Shown: positions 35,658-47,520 of the stretch, one piece after another
Layout of the letters: every line of letters begins with the position of its first letter
How positions within the stretch are numbered: the stretch's first letter is position 1
Assembly: GCA_028551475.1 (NCBI GenBank)
Contig: CM052360.1
Location: 25,862,682-25,926,681 of the forward strand
From: Casuarina equisetifolia
Taxonomy: Eukaryota; Streptophyta; Magnoliopsida; Fagales; Casuarinaceae
DNA: 64,000 bases
Reading direction: 5' to 3'
The notes under the pieces: generated by a model
What the model was told of the DNA's origin: nothing
Database searches by the model: none
What the model saw: the letters and a program-made list of their open reading frames with translations, nothing else
Translations under genes and position numbers: made by a program

Positions 35658-37160
35658 ATGGATGAATCAACCAACATTCATTGCAAAGCAAATGCTTCCG
35701 CAAGTAGTAACAACGAGTTGATACTTAACATTGAAGAAATGTTAAGAATCTCAGAACTTCCTAGATCATCTAAACCTTGCATCTACAGGGTTCCAGAAGT
35801 GCTCCGCAGATTGAACCAACAAGCCTACACTCCTCAAGTTATTGCCATAGGGCCTTTTCACCATGGCCAAAAAAGATATAAAAGTATGGAAAAGCTTAAA
35901 GTGAAATTCCTCAAGAATTTTATGGGACAGGCTAGGAAAAATGTTAGGGATTTAGTAAACTTTATAATGAAGCTGGAAGGACGTGTTCGTGATTGCTATG
36001 CAGAAGATATCAAATTCAAAAGGAATGATTTTGTGAAAATAATATTGATGGATGCGAGCTTCATTGTTGAGTTCTTAACAGGGTCAGAAAGCGTTGAACT
36101 ATTAGACCCATGGTTGGCGGATACTATAGCGAAGGACCTGAGATTATTGGAAAATCAACTTCCTTTTTTCGTTATTGAAGAACTTTACAAACTTCTGCCT
36201 GCATCTTATGGTCCAAACTGCACTTCCTTCATTGAGCTTTGCTTAAATTTTTTTGGGCCTAACAACATCGAAATTTTGTCCGATACTCCTGATCTGCAAG
36301 TAGAGCACTTTCTTGATTTGTCAAGAACACTTCTAGTTCAATCACAAAGACCACGAGAAGAAAACAATGACCAAGGTAAGAAATCATGCACGGGGGTTCT
36401 TAAGTCTATCTGGGGAGTGAAGCACTGCGTTAATTGGTTAAGAACCTCTGTTGGTTCGGAGAAAAAAAGAAGCGAGGAGGAAGACAAGCATTTGAAAAGA
36501 AGCACCCGGCAGCACGAGGCAGATAATGGCAACGACCAAGTTGAGAGCTCACTTCACATTACCCAACGGGAAAGCAGAAATCAATTCCGTGACGAATTCC
36601 ATGATGAATCTCAAAATTTGCCCAGCGTGAGCCAGTTGCATAGGGCTGGAGTGAAGCTTGCGGTAAGCTCAAGCACATGCTTGCTCAAGTTGGAATTCAT
36701 AAAAGGAGTATTAAAAATCCCGAAGTTAATGATAACTGATGATACAGAGCGTGATTTTCGAAATATCGTGGCCTTTGAGCAACGTTACTATCTAGATGAT
36801 TCTTATGTTACCAATTATACTTTTCTATTGGATTCACTTATCAACAATACAGAAGACGTGGACTTGCTTGTGGAAAAAGGGATCATAGTTAATTGGATTG
36901 GTGACAACAATGCAGTGAGCACTTTGGTCAACAATCTCGGCAGAAATATTATGTCTTCAGAGGAAACTCCAGATTATTATGACCTTTCCCAAGAATTGAA
37001 AACATTCCATAATAATCGTTGTCATCGTTGGAGGGCTATCTTGGCACGTGATTATCTTAGCACTCCTTGGAGAATTGCTTCTACTTCAGCTGCTGTTATC
37101 TTGTTGGTGTTAACTTTCATACAAACTGTATGCTCACTTTTAGACTTGAAGCATAAATAA
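35658..37160 (+). CDS. DUF247 (UPF0481) protein, intact
   Basis: Uninterrupted frame of 500 residues, the longest in the array. CIYRVP lies at residues 41-46 and YTPQVIAIGPFHHG at 57-70 (Phe replaces the usual Tyr). DCYAEDIKF, LMDASFIVEF and LLENQLPFFVIEELY follow. The variable charged linker is longer than in the 463-residue paralog, with SEEEDKHLKRSTRQHE and a QFRDEFHDE near-repeat before NLPSVSQL. The end keeps VEKGIIVNWIGDNNA, RCHRWRAI, and a hydrophobic helix (VILLVLTFIQTVCSL) with a short basic tail, suggesting a C-terminal membrane anchor. The start is the shared ATG after the leader. The molecular function of DUF247 proteins is unknown. Confidence 0.92.
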   Translation: MDESTNIHCKANASASSNNELILNIEEMLRISELPRSSKPCIYRVPEVLRRLNQQAYTPQVIAIGPFHHGQKRYKSMEKLKVKFLKNFMGQARKNVRDLVNFIMKLEGRVRDCYAEDIKFKRNDFVKIILMDASFIVEFLTGSESVELLDPWLADTIAKDLRLLENQLPFFVIEELYKLLPASYGPNCTSFIELCLNFFGPNNIEILSDTPDLQVEHFLDLSRTLLVQSQRPREENNDQGKKSCTGVLKSIWGVKHCVNWLRTSVGSEKKRSEEEDKHLKRSTRQHEADNGNDQVESSLHITQRESRNQFRDEFHDESQNLPSVSQLHRAGVKLAVSSSTCLLKLEFIKGVLKIPKLMITDDTERDFRNIVAFEQRYYLDDSYVTNYTFLLDSLINNTEDVDLLVEKGIIVNWIGDNNAVSTLVNNLGRNIMSSEETPDYYDLSQELKTFHNNRCHRWRAILARDYLSTPWRIASTSAAVILLVLTFIQTVCSLLDLKHK

Positions 37161-37314
37161 TTATGATTGTATTGGATTGTGTGGTGATGACTTTTTAGTG
37201 TTCAACTATTTTTATTGTTGTTGGAATTGACTTGAAGCTTGTATAATTATGATTGTATTAGACTGTATGGTGATGGCATTTTAGTGTTCAAATATTTTCA
37301 TTATTGTTGGAATT
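37143..37314 (+). repeat. 86-bp tandem duplication at the DUF247 3' end
   Basis: Units start at 37143 and 37229 (GACTTGAAGC), the same duplication as at 12032 and 51161. Confidence 0.85.
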
Positions 37315-37671
37315 AATAGATTGGGGGATTGTGGTTTGTAATTTGAAAATCTTAAATTTCACCTAAGTACCTTTTTTTAGCGTGCACTCAATTATAGTTA
37401 GTATTTTTTTTAGTGTGATACGGACCTATTTTCTATCCTTTGTAGTCTTGGAATCATATTTATTCTCAATTATGCACTTTGATATATTTATAATCAATTA
37501 GTAAGGCTTGCTACCATTTGTTTTTCCTAATTTCTCTCTCTCTCAAAATTATAATGGAATACATTTGATACTATATTGGCTACAAATGTATGTTTCAAAA
37601 AATGGAAAGAGGAAGATTTCTACAACTTCATACAATTTGCATAAACAATCGTAGATAAAAGATTTGGAATC

Positions 37672-38785
37672 CTTGTGTTCAAGGTAAAGACGACACAGGG
37701 GCCATCGGGATTATAACATGTGAAAATTCTTTGTATCTGTAAGTATGAAGTCAATCTAAATGAGGACTTAGGATAAAAAATCTTCGTACGTAAGTGTAGA
37801 TGTAAAGGAAGCAATCGCGAAGCACAATCACCATCTGAAATTGCAAGTCTCCAGTTCTAATAGCTTTTACAACACCACCAAGCAGTCTAACTTAAGAAAA
37901 TTATAATAGTTTCAGTAACCCCAATTGTGAATAATATAAACTACAACTAGAATTTTCAAGAGAGAGAGAAAGAGAGAGAGAGATGTAAAGAGATATAAGT
38001 TTCCAATCATTTTGTTGTACTAAATTATAGCTGCCAACATTAATTTATGGAACAAAATGATCCAAAATGCATTCTTTGGGACCATATAAGAGATACTATA
38101 TTGATACAGAGATACAAATTCAAAAGACTTTGGAATGAACAAGTTTAAGACAATTTAAATTCAAATGAATACTGACAAAAAATAAATGTAGTAATGACTT
38201 AACATATCCAAAGAGTATAAGCAGCTAGCAAGATGTAATAATACGTGGAAAAGCATTCAACTTGATGGTAAAGAAAAGAATGTTCGCATGTTGTACCAAG
38301 AAAGCAAGGTGCCTTCTTCTTATTCAAACCCAAGATCAATTCTACCATTGAAGTCTTTGCCCCTATCATCAACAGAAATAGAACCAACATGCATATCAGT
38401 CGCAGATTTGCAGGACTTTGTATGAATTTTTTAAACGGTTAAATTGTTTTGTTTCCTTTTGGTTAGTAATTAAAAAGAACCAAACTAAAAGATAATAATG
38501 CATCGATAATCTCATGCCATTTCTAACATTAATTATTCAAAGTTTGGTCTTAATAATTTAAAAGAATTGATCACAACAACCTTAGAATGTAACAATGAAA
38601 GTTAGATAGCTGAAATAATACCAAATTAGCAATTGCTCTCTTATAGCTATTGCCCTAAGCCAATTAGCATTGGTAGCTAAAAGTAACCCAAGTTTTCACT
38701 TAACATAGCACAAAACAAAGCTAAAATTCAGTTGAAATCATGTAAAACTTTTTTTAAATGTCTACTACTGTTAGATAATTGTAAA
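37672..38785 (-). pseudogene. Inverted TruA 3'-half fragment D
   Basis: Minus-strand TruA exons 10, 9 (near 37825-37890) and 8 (about 38255-38470), then intron 5, with exons 7 and 6 deleted. It lies between the intact DUF247 gene and the only intact TruA gene, less than 500 bp upstream of the TruA leader. Confidence 0.8.
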
Positions 38786-39150
38786 TAACATGAATATTCT
38801 TTTTGGAAAGTTAGTTTAAAAGTTAAAATATTTTTTATTTAAGTCTTATGTTAGAGATATTATTATCTTATATAAAATATGGGTATAGTACACATTCTTT
38901 TACATATTAAGAGTCATTAAATTTAAGACTACAAATCTCAATAATACATTCTCTTGTTAATATGGTTCAATTTAGATTATATGTAATATTATTTTTACAA
39001 TATAATTTTTCTATAATTTATATTCATAAAGATGTAAGAGAGAATATATTATATAAATTTTTTTTTAAATAAAAGTTAGATTAATAAAAAATATTTCTTA
39101 TTTATAAATTATTTGATAACTTTATATCTTAATAATGTGAAACATCTCCA
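38786..39150. repeat. AT-rich linker, copy 4
   Basis: Same family as 5040-5345. Forms the distal upstream region of the intact TruA gene. Confidence 0.55.
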
Positions 39151-39184
39151 ATGCCATATGGTGAAACCCACTTTAGGAAATGAT

Positions 39185-39200
39185 AAAACCCTTAAACCCT
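39185..39200 (+). promoter_or_regulatory. Telo-box-like element before intact TruA
   Basis: AAAACCCTTAAACCCT, 75-90 bp before the start codon. It resembles the plant telo-box but lacks the exact AAACCCTA. Conserved in all forward TruA copies that keep exon 1. Confidence 0.4.
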
Positions 39201-39274
39201 GTCCTTCTAAAATGTTCAAAACCAGAGAACTCCTGCTTTCCTGTTCGGAAGCCGACTAAGTGGCCGGGGGATCC

Positions 39275-40519
39275 ATGACGGAAAATCCCAAGCACTTGCT
39301 GAATAGTGTCCCTGAGACTCTGCAAAAGCCTTCCAAAATCTCAAAAACTGCTGTCGAAGAGTTCAGCGACGACGAAAAGGAGCAACATCAACAACAAGAA
39401 GTGCCACAAGAGCCCATGAGCCCAAACCCCAGAATACAGCGGTATCTGGTGGCGATCGAGTACATTGGGACTCGATTCTCTGGTTCCCAGCAGCAGCCGA
39501 ATTGCCGCACTGTCGTTGGCGTTCTTGAGGTTACTCCCAAAGACTTATGTTTCCTTTTCTGTCAGGAGTGCTATTTGTTTGTTTGTAACAAATTTGCGTC
39601 GTTTTAGGACTTTCCAATGAGAAAAGTAGTGCCGAGATGATAAAAAGAGCAGCTTTTGAGTTTGAGATTCCTGAACATGAGACTAATTCTGTGTTTGGTT
39701 GTCGAGAAAGTGGGTTTGAAGAAAGAAAAAAACTTGAGCCACTGGATTAATGGAAGTATCATATGCAACAACCAGGGTAAAACAGATATTAAGACTAAGA
39801 ATATACTTGAGGATTGTGCCTTTAGTTTACTTGTCCTAAATTATGAAATCCTAAACTCACGTACAACCCGTAATGACAGAAAAGTTTCTTTTGTCATGAG
39901 CTACAAAAAGTGACATTCTGTGCTTAACCTGATTTTATGTGTTACTAAGCCAACCAAGTAATGAAGAAAATGAACGGGGATAAGAATGGTCTCTTTTCTG
40001 TTTACATTATTCATTGATGAACAAAATGAGTGATTTTATGAGCTCTATAAGATCTATAAGATTCTATTGAGTGGATGATTCAGTTCTTTTGATTTTCGAA
40101 TAATGAGAACTTCATGACAACATGTTCTTATTTCTTTGATCTTCATTTAATGCTCATTGTCTGTTACTTTTGTTTTTATGTTTTGTTGCAGTCGTCATCT
40201 ATAGCAAGAAAACCTTATTCATGATTTTCTCATTTAACTGTTAGAGTCCATTCATTTGCTTGTAGTTAATGGATTTGGATGATAATGCTAATTATTATTT
40301 CATATTCATAAAGGGACCTGATCTTTGTTTTTCTTTGGTTCATGTAGGAAGCTTTTCATAAATTTATTGGCCAGCCAATTTCAATTTTTTGTTCTAGTCG
40401 AACTGTAAGTATACAACCTTCTGCTACTTGATTCATATTGGTTGTCATATCATTATAAGGGAAAATATATTTCTCACTTTTAGTCTGACATTATCTTCTT
40501 TATTCTTTTTTCCTTCCTT

Positions 40520-40558
<39 letters not shown>

Positions 40559-43500
40559 GCGGCGGGAGGGAGGGCCGCACAAAGATGGAATCTCTAAAGA
40601 TAGATTAAAATGGATAAGTGATGGTCCTTCACAATATATTATGAATGCAGTTTTTGAAATGAACTTGTTGGAAAGAACAATTTATTTAAACTTTAGATTT
40701 CCCTGTGATTATCAAGAAACCTGTTGAGATCCCTCATTGCTATATTTGATTAAATTTTGTCAGATTTCATCCATCACAGGGTGCTTGCATGTAGATTGAA
40801 ATTTATCAGTTGTGGTTGGGTATCCTTCTCAAGAAAAGGCAAATTAAGATGACAATCTAAATTGAAAAGAATGGATATATCTTGACAAAAAAAATGTAAT
40901 GCGATATAATCTGATTGCTTAAGATCTGATCAAATTAGAGTAGATCTGTTTCTGATCCATCCATGATAAATTTGACATCATTATGAATGCTATTGTGGAA
41001 TCATACTGCAAACCTCACCAATATCTTCTTGCATGTATTCAACAATTGTTGCATGTTAGAGAAACAATTGACACCAATACAACTGAGTAATATCTGAGAT
41101 GATGTGATTCAATTATGCATGTTATATGTAGGGTCTAGTATTTACTACTTCATTACTCAGAAAGACATAATTCTAGTGCATGGGATAAAAATAAACGGAA
41201 CATGTCTGTACGTAGCTTATGTGAAGCAATAATTTTAGTACTACCTCCTTTATTTCATATGTAACAAATCATGTTTTTGAGCTGAAAATTTAACAGTCTG
41301 GTTTAAATGTGTAATAAGATTATCACTGAAAGTTTTTGCTTTTCTTGATTGAGAGGATTATTCTGGTAATATCTCTTCTTCTTTTTCTAGCTAAGTGTGT
41401 TGTCTGCTCAAAAACTGCTTCTAACCTAATAGGTGCTGTTACTTTGGTATTGAATCATAAAACTGAGTAGCTTCTGGTCTTACATGGCTGATGCAGGTTA
41501 TGAAGAGAAATATATTTGTATTTATTTGTCAATACTTTATCTCCGCCTTTGCATGGAGTTCGAATACGTTCTTGATCTATGTATTACAATTCTTGTTATC
41601 TTTTAGCTATTGCTGTCTTTGTACCAGACATGAATTACAGGAATGTTTACTTTCTTGTCACTGCAGGATGCAGGAGTTCATGCCTTATCAAATGTTTGTC
41701 ATGTAGATGTTGAAAGAATAAGCAAAAGGAAGCCTGGTGAAGTGGTATGCCATTGATCAGTTGTTAGAAAGTCTCTTTTTAAAGAAAGTGTTATGTGCTT
41801 GTAGTGCCAATGTTGCCTTTCTAGTGGATTTCGGGCCTCTTTATCTGTTCCTATTTGTGATGCGCAATTTTGAGGAATATGGATAGAATTTGGGTGCTCA
41901 TTTGTGTTCATTGTAGTCCATGAAAAGAAAAAATTTACTTTTAAGTTGATGGTGGGGCCTATTATAGATTTGTGAGGATACTAAGGAAATTGTGTAGGAA
42001 CATGCTATCACTGTAGTATTGTTTTGAGCTTAATCTAAGATGAAGATATAGAGTTACTGGCTTCTCTTTTTCCTTCAAGGACCTGTGTGATGTGCTTCTG
42101 GAGCGCGTTTCTTATCCCATTTTTTGTTCCCATCAATATATTTGAGATGGAAGGGAAAAGGTTTGACTACTATTGAACTTTAGGCAGGTGAAAGAGCCTT
42201 TGAAATGCATTCTGTATTTTTGGTGAAAGTGATTTTAGATTGTGTTACTTTGATGCTTCCCTTTGCGCCTTCAAGAATATGGAGTTAATTTAACTGGTGA
42301 TTTATCTACAGGGTGAAAAGTCATCTTCCATTATAACAATTATTACTTGTTATCATGCTTTCTTGGAAGCTACCCTCTAAAGTAAACATTGGTCGAAGTT
42401 TGTTGGATATTCTCTTTCCAGTTTAGGTCCTCTTTATCTTTTTCTACATTTGAGGGTAATCATCTTTACAATCAGCATGCCTTTGACATGAGGCACTATA
42501 GTGTAAAAAGGAGACATAAGTCCTAGTGCTATACCAAATCAGGCATAGTACCTTTTACTAGCAAACCTATGCGTCTTTTTAGGTCTCTCTCTCTCTTACT
42601 CTTTCTTGATCGCATACAAACTTATGCTGCTGATCTTATAGGATTTCGATCTGCTTGTGAGTCTTGTTTTTTCAGTTAAATTAGTAGTGAAAATATCCAA
42701 ATGTAATGTTAATTGTTGAAGTTCTCTTTCAACTGCTTCAAATGCAGTTACCACCTCATGAACCTGTTGTGGTCAGAAGAGCTGTGAACCATTTCTTACA
42801 GGTGTGGTTTCTTATCTTGCAACTCTCTTTATAAGGATTGTGGTCACGTGCCTCTCCATTCTCTCTGCAGAACTCTACCTGATCTCATGTTTGCCATCTT
42901 AAGCTAATAACACCACAAGGATTGGTGTTACATTGCCCACAGCTAAAATCATTTTGATTATCCCATCAGTTGGCTTAAATGGTTCAAGTCCAGAGAGGCT
43001 TTTGCAAGTTAAATGCTTCAATTTGCAAGCAAACAGGCTCCAGTAATATAAAGACTCCAAATGATGCACAGTTTTTGCAATTTATAGTATGCCTGGATGT
43101 AGGCTTCTCCTAATGTATGCTCAAGAAAATAGGCCTATTAGCTAATTATTTGAAAGATGTCAGAAAGATTGGTGTGTTCTACAGAGACCAAAACATGTTG
43201 CATGTCTAATTATTTCCTTTAAGTCAACTCAAGAAAATCCAAAAGAAGCTTTCTATACCTACCCCCCTTTTGGTTTATGAGTTGAATATCAAGATCCGAT
43301 GGGTTCCAAGTATTCCACATACCTTCACTGCCAAATACCTGTCAGAAAATGTTAAGTCCTACATCCACAAACTTCTACTAGATGCACTTGAAATGATGCT
43401 CATCACTTTCTCGTAGTTATTGGTCAACTCAATATCTGACTCATCATTTGCTGGTGGAGTTTTTGGATGTTAAAAACAGATGTCTCATTTTTATATCAAA

Positions 43501-45817
43501 ACTTACTCAGTAGCAGGTTGTTAAAGTTTGCCAAATTTGCACTCATTTGTTCTTCAGTGTCAATAATTGTATTATATGTGTTCTTCACCATAAACCTTTC
43601 AGCTGTGAGATACTGATGCTTCTTGTGTTTGTTACATTAGATTTTGTTCAAATTTTGTTTTGTATTTTCATACTCTTATTATCTTGTTGTATGATTAAGT
43701 ATGGTCCAAAACATTATCCAAACCAATCTGTTGTTTGGATGATTGTTTTCAATGGTTTATGTTTTTCATTGAACTCACTCAATTTTAGTTGATGGTTTCA
43801 AATTGCTATACTAGCTGCTTAGATTGCAGGACACGAGAGAAACCATTTGATGTGTTCTGATAAAGCCTTGTGCATTAGGTTTCGCACGATCCCAAACTCA
43901 AGTACACCATATATGAATCCATGGATCTTAAACACATCCAACTTGCATATGTGGATTCCATTTGAGTCAGGATCATTTAACCTATCTCCTTTATGCCTGT
44001 TTAGGATATTCTCTCTCATTTTCTCAATTTGGTTTATGTACAGAAGAATGAAGGTGATATAATGGTGATTGATGTTCAATGTGTTCCAGCTGATTTTCAT
44101 GCTAGGTTCAAAGCTCAAGAGCGCACGTAGGTAGTTATTAATCTAAATTGTTCTTATGGTTATTCCAGCTAATAGGGGTAGACACTTGGAATTTTACATC
44201 ATTTCAACTAATTTTAGCTTGTTTGGTGCTCTATAAACGGTAAAATTGGGTTACTTCTAGCTGCCAATGCCATTTGGCTCATGGCAGTGGCAATAAGAGA
44301 GGAATTGCTAATTGGCATTATTTCAGCTATCTAACTTCCATTTGATACATTCCAAGGTTAATTGTGATCACTCCTTTTTAATTACTAAGATCCGACTCTA
44401 AATTAATGTCAGAAATGGCTTGGGATTGTGAATGCATTATTATTTTTTAGTGTTTGATTGTTTTCAGTGACATTAGCTTAAGAAACTAAATTATGTTGAA
44501 TTGTCATTAAATATCTCATTTAGGTACTTCTACCGCTTGCTTTTTGGGCCAGAGCCTTTGTCAACCTTCAAAAGGGACCGAGCATGGCATGTTCCTGAGG
44601 AGTTAAATATTCTTGCTATGCAGGTAGTTAACAAATGAGTGGATTTAGTTGAACTGTTCCTTATTTTCAGTCTGTTTATTTGATTGGAGAATTCCATTGA
44701 CGATGCAGGAAGCTTGCAAAGTTCTTGTTGGACATCATGATTTTAGTTCCTTCAAAGCAGCTGGCTGCCAGGTTCCTAATTTACAAGATAGTTTGCATTT
44801 GCTGATTTTTTCTTCTCCAATCCTGCTAATGTTTTGGTATTCTTTCTTCTACCTATCTTAGTGGAACTAAAAACGAGTTTGATTTGCAGGCGAAATCACC
44901 TATTAGAACTTTAGATGAACTCAATGTATGTGAGGTAGTTTCAAGTCCATATTTTCCATCACTAACTGAAAGGAAACAAAACAATTTCACCATGGAAGAT
45001 TGTCATTCAAGCTCTGGCAAGTCTGAGACTGATCTGCCTGTTGGTTTTATTTCCGCTGATGATAGGACAACAGAGTTCAATGGTAGAACTGGTTTTGGGT
45101 TCGGAATAAGAAGAAGGCACCGTTGCTTTGTTGTTACAGCACGTGCACAGGCTTTTCTTTACCACCAGGTTGAATCTTTTTCCAAATGTTATTACATTTT
45201 GCTAGCTGCTTATGTGCTCTGATCTGTTTAACTCATTACTTACCTTTTTTGTCTTCTGTCAATATTCATCTTGATTTAAATTGTCTTAAACCTCCATCAT
45301 TTCAGAGTGTTTGGATTTGTATCTGTATAATTACAGTATTTTCCTTATATGATCCCAAAGAATGCATTTTGGATCATTTTGTTCCATAAATTAATGCTGG
45401 CGATTAATTTAGTACAAAAAAGCGATTGAAAATTATATCCCTCTACATCTCTCTCTCTGTGATTATAGTGCCCGAGAAATTCTAGCTGTAGTTGAGACTA
45501 GTCGTGACTGGTTTACTAAAACTGTTGTAATTTTCGCAGGTTAGACTGCTTGTCGGTGTTCTAAAAGCAGTTGGAACTGGAGATTTAACAATTTCAGATG
45601 GTGATTACGCTTCTCTATTGCTCCCTTTATATTAATACCTATATACAGATTGAGAATCTTTTATCCCAAGTCTTCATCTGCACTAACTTTATTGTCTTTC
45701 ACGTGCTAAATAATTTCAGTTGAAAGAATCCTAAATGCAAAGACTGTGACTGCTGCAAGTCCCATGTCCCCTGCATGTGGTCTTTACCTTGGACACGTGA
45801 AATATGATCTGCCATGA
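39275..45817 (+). CDS. TruA-type tRNA pseudouridine synthase, ten exons, intact
   Basis: Converts uridine to pseudouridine in tRNA, as judged by family. Exons: 39275-39529, 40348-40404, 41667-41744, 42748-42801, 44044-44126, 44524-44623, 44709-44771, 44890-45168, 45540-45600 and 45720-45817, all with GT-AG borders, giving 375 codons with no break. The start ATG is preceded in frame by TAA. Residues 60-72 carry AIEYIGTRFSGSQ (TruA fold start). The SRT/DAGVHA motif spans the exon 2/3 border, with Asp105 as the expected catalytic residue. DFHARF lies at about 165-170 and FLYHQVRLLVG at about 319-329. A Ser-rich, polar insert of about 60 residues in exon 8 is unlike bacterial TruA. The acidic N-terminus shows no clear transit peptide. 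The closest subtype seems TruA/PUSL1-like rather than PUS1 or PUS3, but this is not certain. Confidence 0.88.
40530..40559. repeat. G30 homopolymer in TruA intron 2
   Basis: Thirty consecutive G, preceded by a T/C-rich run and followed by GGCGGGAGGGAGGG. Able in principle to form a G-quadruplex on the transcribed RNA. The length may be affected by sequencing. Confidence 0.9.
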
Positions 45818-47092
45818 GAGGACTACAAACGAATATGGTTTCGTCTAAACGGCTCATAGATTTCTGTGAAGTGCTTACAGGGATCCGTCACTAGAATACA
45901 CTGTACTGCAAAATTTTCCAACTGCAATGGATTATCCACGAGATTGTTGACTCAGGTTCAGGGCTGCTTACTGATTCACAATTACCGAGTTGCATTGAGG
46001 GTTTGACAGTTTTGGTGACTACAGTATTGGAAGTTAGTGCAACCTACATTGTGCAATCATTTTTTCATTTGAAGCCTGGATCTCCTAAAACGATGACTTT
46101 GGTTTAATTAAGTGCTCATCTTCTCGAGTCTTTTGTTTCCTCTTTATGCTCTTTATATGTTCCCTAGGAGAAATATTAATTAACAAAATTATTATTGAAC
46201 CTTTACATGCGTGACATGTCTACTACGGCTTCACCACTTTACAAGGGTTGTGGTTGTTCGATTACCCGAGTGCCACCAGTGCCTGCCTGCCAGATTTAAG
46301 CAAGAACAGAGTGAGGCGAGGTCGATGGGTGGTATTCATGTAGTTTATCCGTTTTCATGTTCGGCTCTGTTGCTTTTGAGGGATAAGAACGTGAATCAGT
46401 GCCTCTACTGGGAGCTGGGAAGTCAGACTTCAGAGGTATTGAAGTTGTTCCCTGCGTAGTTGAACTATGGCTTGGACCCTCAAGATTCCGGCCACTATAA
46501 AGCAATCCAGCCAAGCCTACCCTTGTTGTGAGCTTGACTCAGCTTGTACATGGGGATCAACCTTGCTTACATGAAAGAGAAGTGTTAGGCACTGGTACTT
46601 TTATTTGCTTGAAGTAGTTTTTTATGATATATGAGGCAAAATTGAATTCTCCAGCATAGACCTAGCTTTCGGATTGCACCATTCAATTACACTTTCATGA
46701 CAATAAGGCAGTTGCAGCGGAGAAAAAGAATACAGAAAAGAGAAACTAAACTAATGATCTTCTTCTTCATTAACTTAGAATACTGAAATTAAGAACGTTA
46801 CAAATCATCATCTGGATTCACGCACAAAAACTACATCACACTACATCTGGCAGAAAAAAGCAAACTCCATCGCAGGACTCAAAAAACCCACACAAGAAAA
46901 TAAATAAAACGCACAAACAACCTCGAGAACAGGACGAAGACAATAAGGGAATAGAAGAAGTTGGGAGAGGAAGAGCTCTAAGCCTACCACATGACAACTA
47001 ATCTAAAACATGTAAAAATGCCGATGTCACGGGGACTAAAGAGTTTAGTTTGGCTATGAAGTTGGGAGAATGATTCTTTACAGAATTGCTCT
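45818..47092. other. Flank between intact TruA and a convergent gene end
   Basis: Equivalent to 20490-23320 but lacks the 397-bp segment at 46200. 46690-47060 is probably the 3'UTR or 3' flank of the minus-strand gene end at 47093. No other gene recognised. Confidence 0.45.
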
Positions 47093-47520
47093 TCAGAGGG
47101 GAGGGGCATTGAGGGAAAGGTTTTTAGTAAGATTGATGAGCGAACTGGGATCAGTAGTTCTCTTCATGCCCCCTGATTCCAACCCCATTTTCCTTTCTCC
47201 CATCTTATTCTGCAAGAGGAACAGAATGTAAGAATGGTGTCACAGAACTTCAAAGCTAGAACAGCTGCCAAAGGCGATAAAAAGGAAAGATTTGGCGAAA
47301 TAATCATGGAAAAGGTCATCCAATGCACTGATAGAGAGAAGGAACTTACAGAAATATTGCCATTACTGTACATATCCAATTGTGGAGCTGAAGGCTTATG
47401 GCTTTTGGAGTTAAGAGTCTTCATACGATCTTCGTAAAACTGGAAATCATCCAACAAAGATGTTTTTGCTGTGTAACTCTTAAAAATACTCAGCATTTCC
47501 AAACCTTGCTTGAGTCCAAC
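47093..47520 (-). CDS. C-terminal two exons of an unrecognised gene
   Basis: On the minus strand, exon 47350-47520 (57 codons, acceptor TTTGCAG, donor GTAAGT) joins in frame to exon 47093-47209 (38 codons plus TGA, acceptor CTTGCAG). The product part reads VGLKQGLEMLSIFKSYTAKT, DDFQFYEDRMKTL in the first exon and GLESGGMKRTTDPSSLINL, NLSLNAPPL at the end. Clean splice sites and an open frame support real coding sequence, but no upstream exons were found in 47521-49000. It is therefore partial and perhaps not functional. I do not recognise the protein. A near-identical copy at 59945-60377 has a stop. Confidence 0.55.

Noticed and set aside
39600..39920. Coding-looking text in TruA intron 1 (EFEIPEHET-SVFG)
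   Set aside because: It recurs in every TruA copy, but the frames are broken in each, including the intact gene. Exon 1 splices in frame to exon 2 without it.
40428..40727. Open frame with a long Gly run across the G30 tract
   Set aside because: It lies within TruA intron 2, and the Gly residues come from the homopolymer. Paralogs do not keep the frame.
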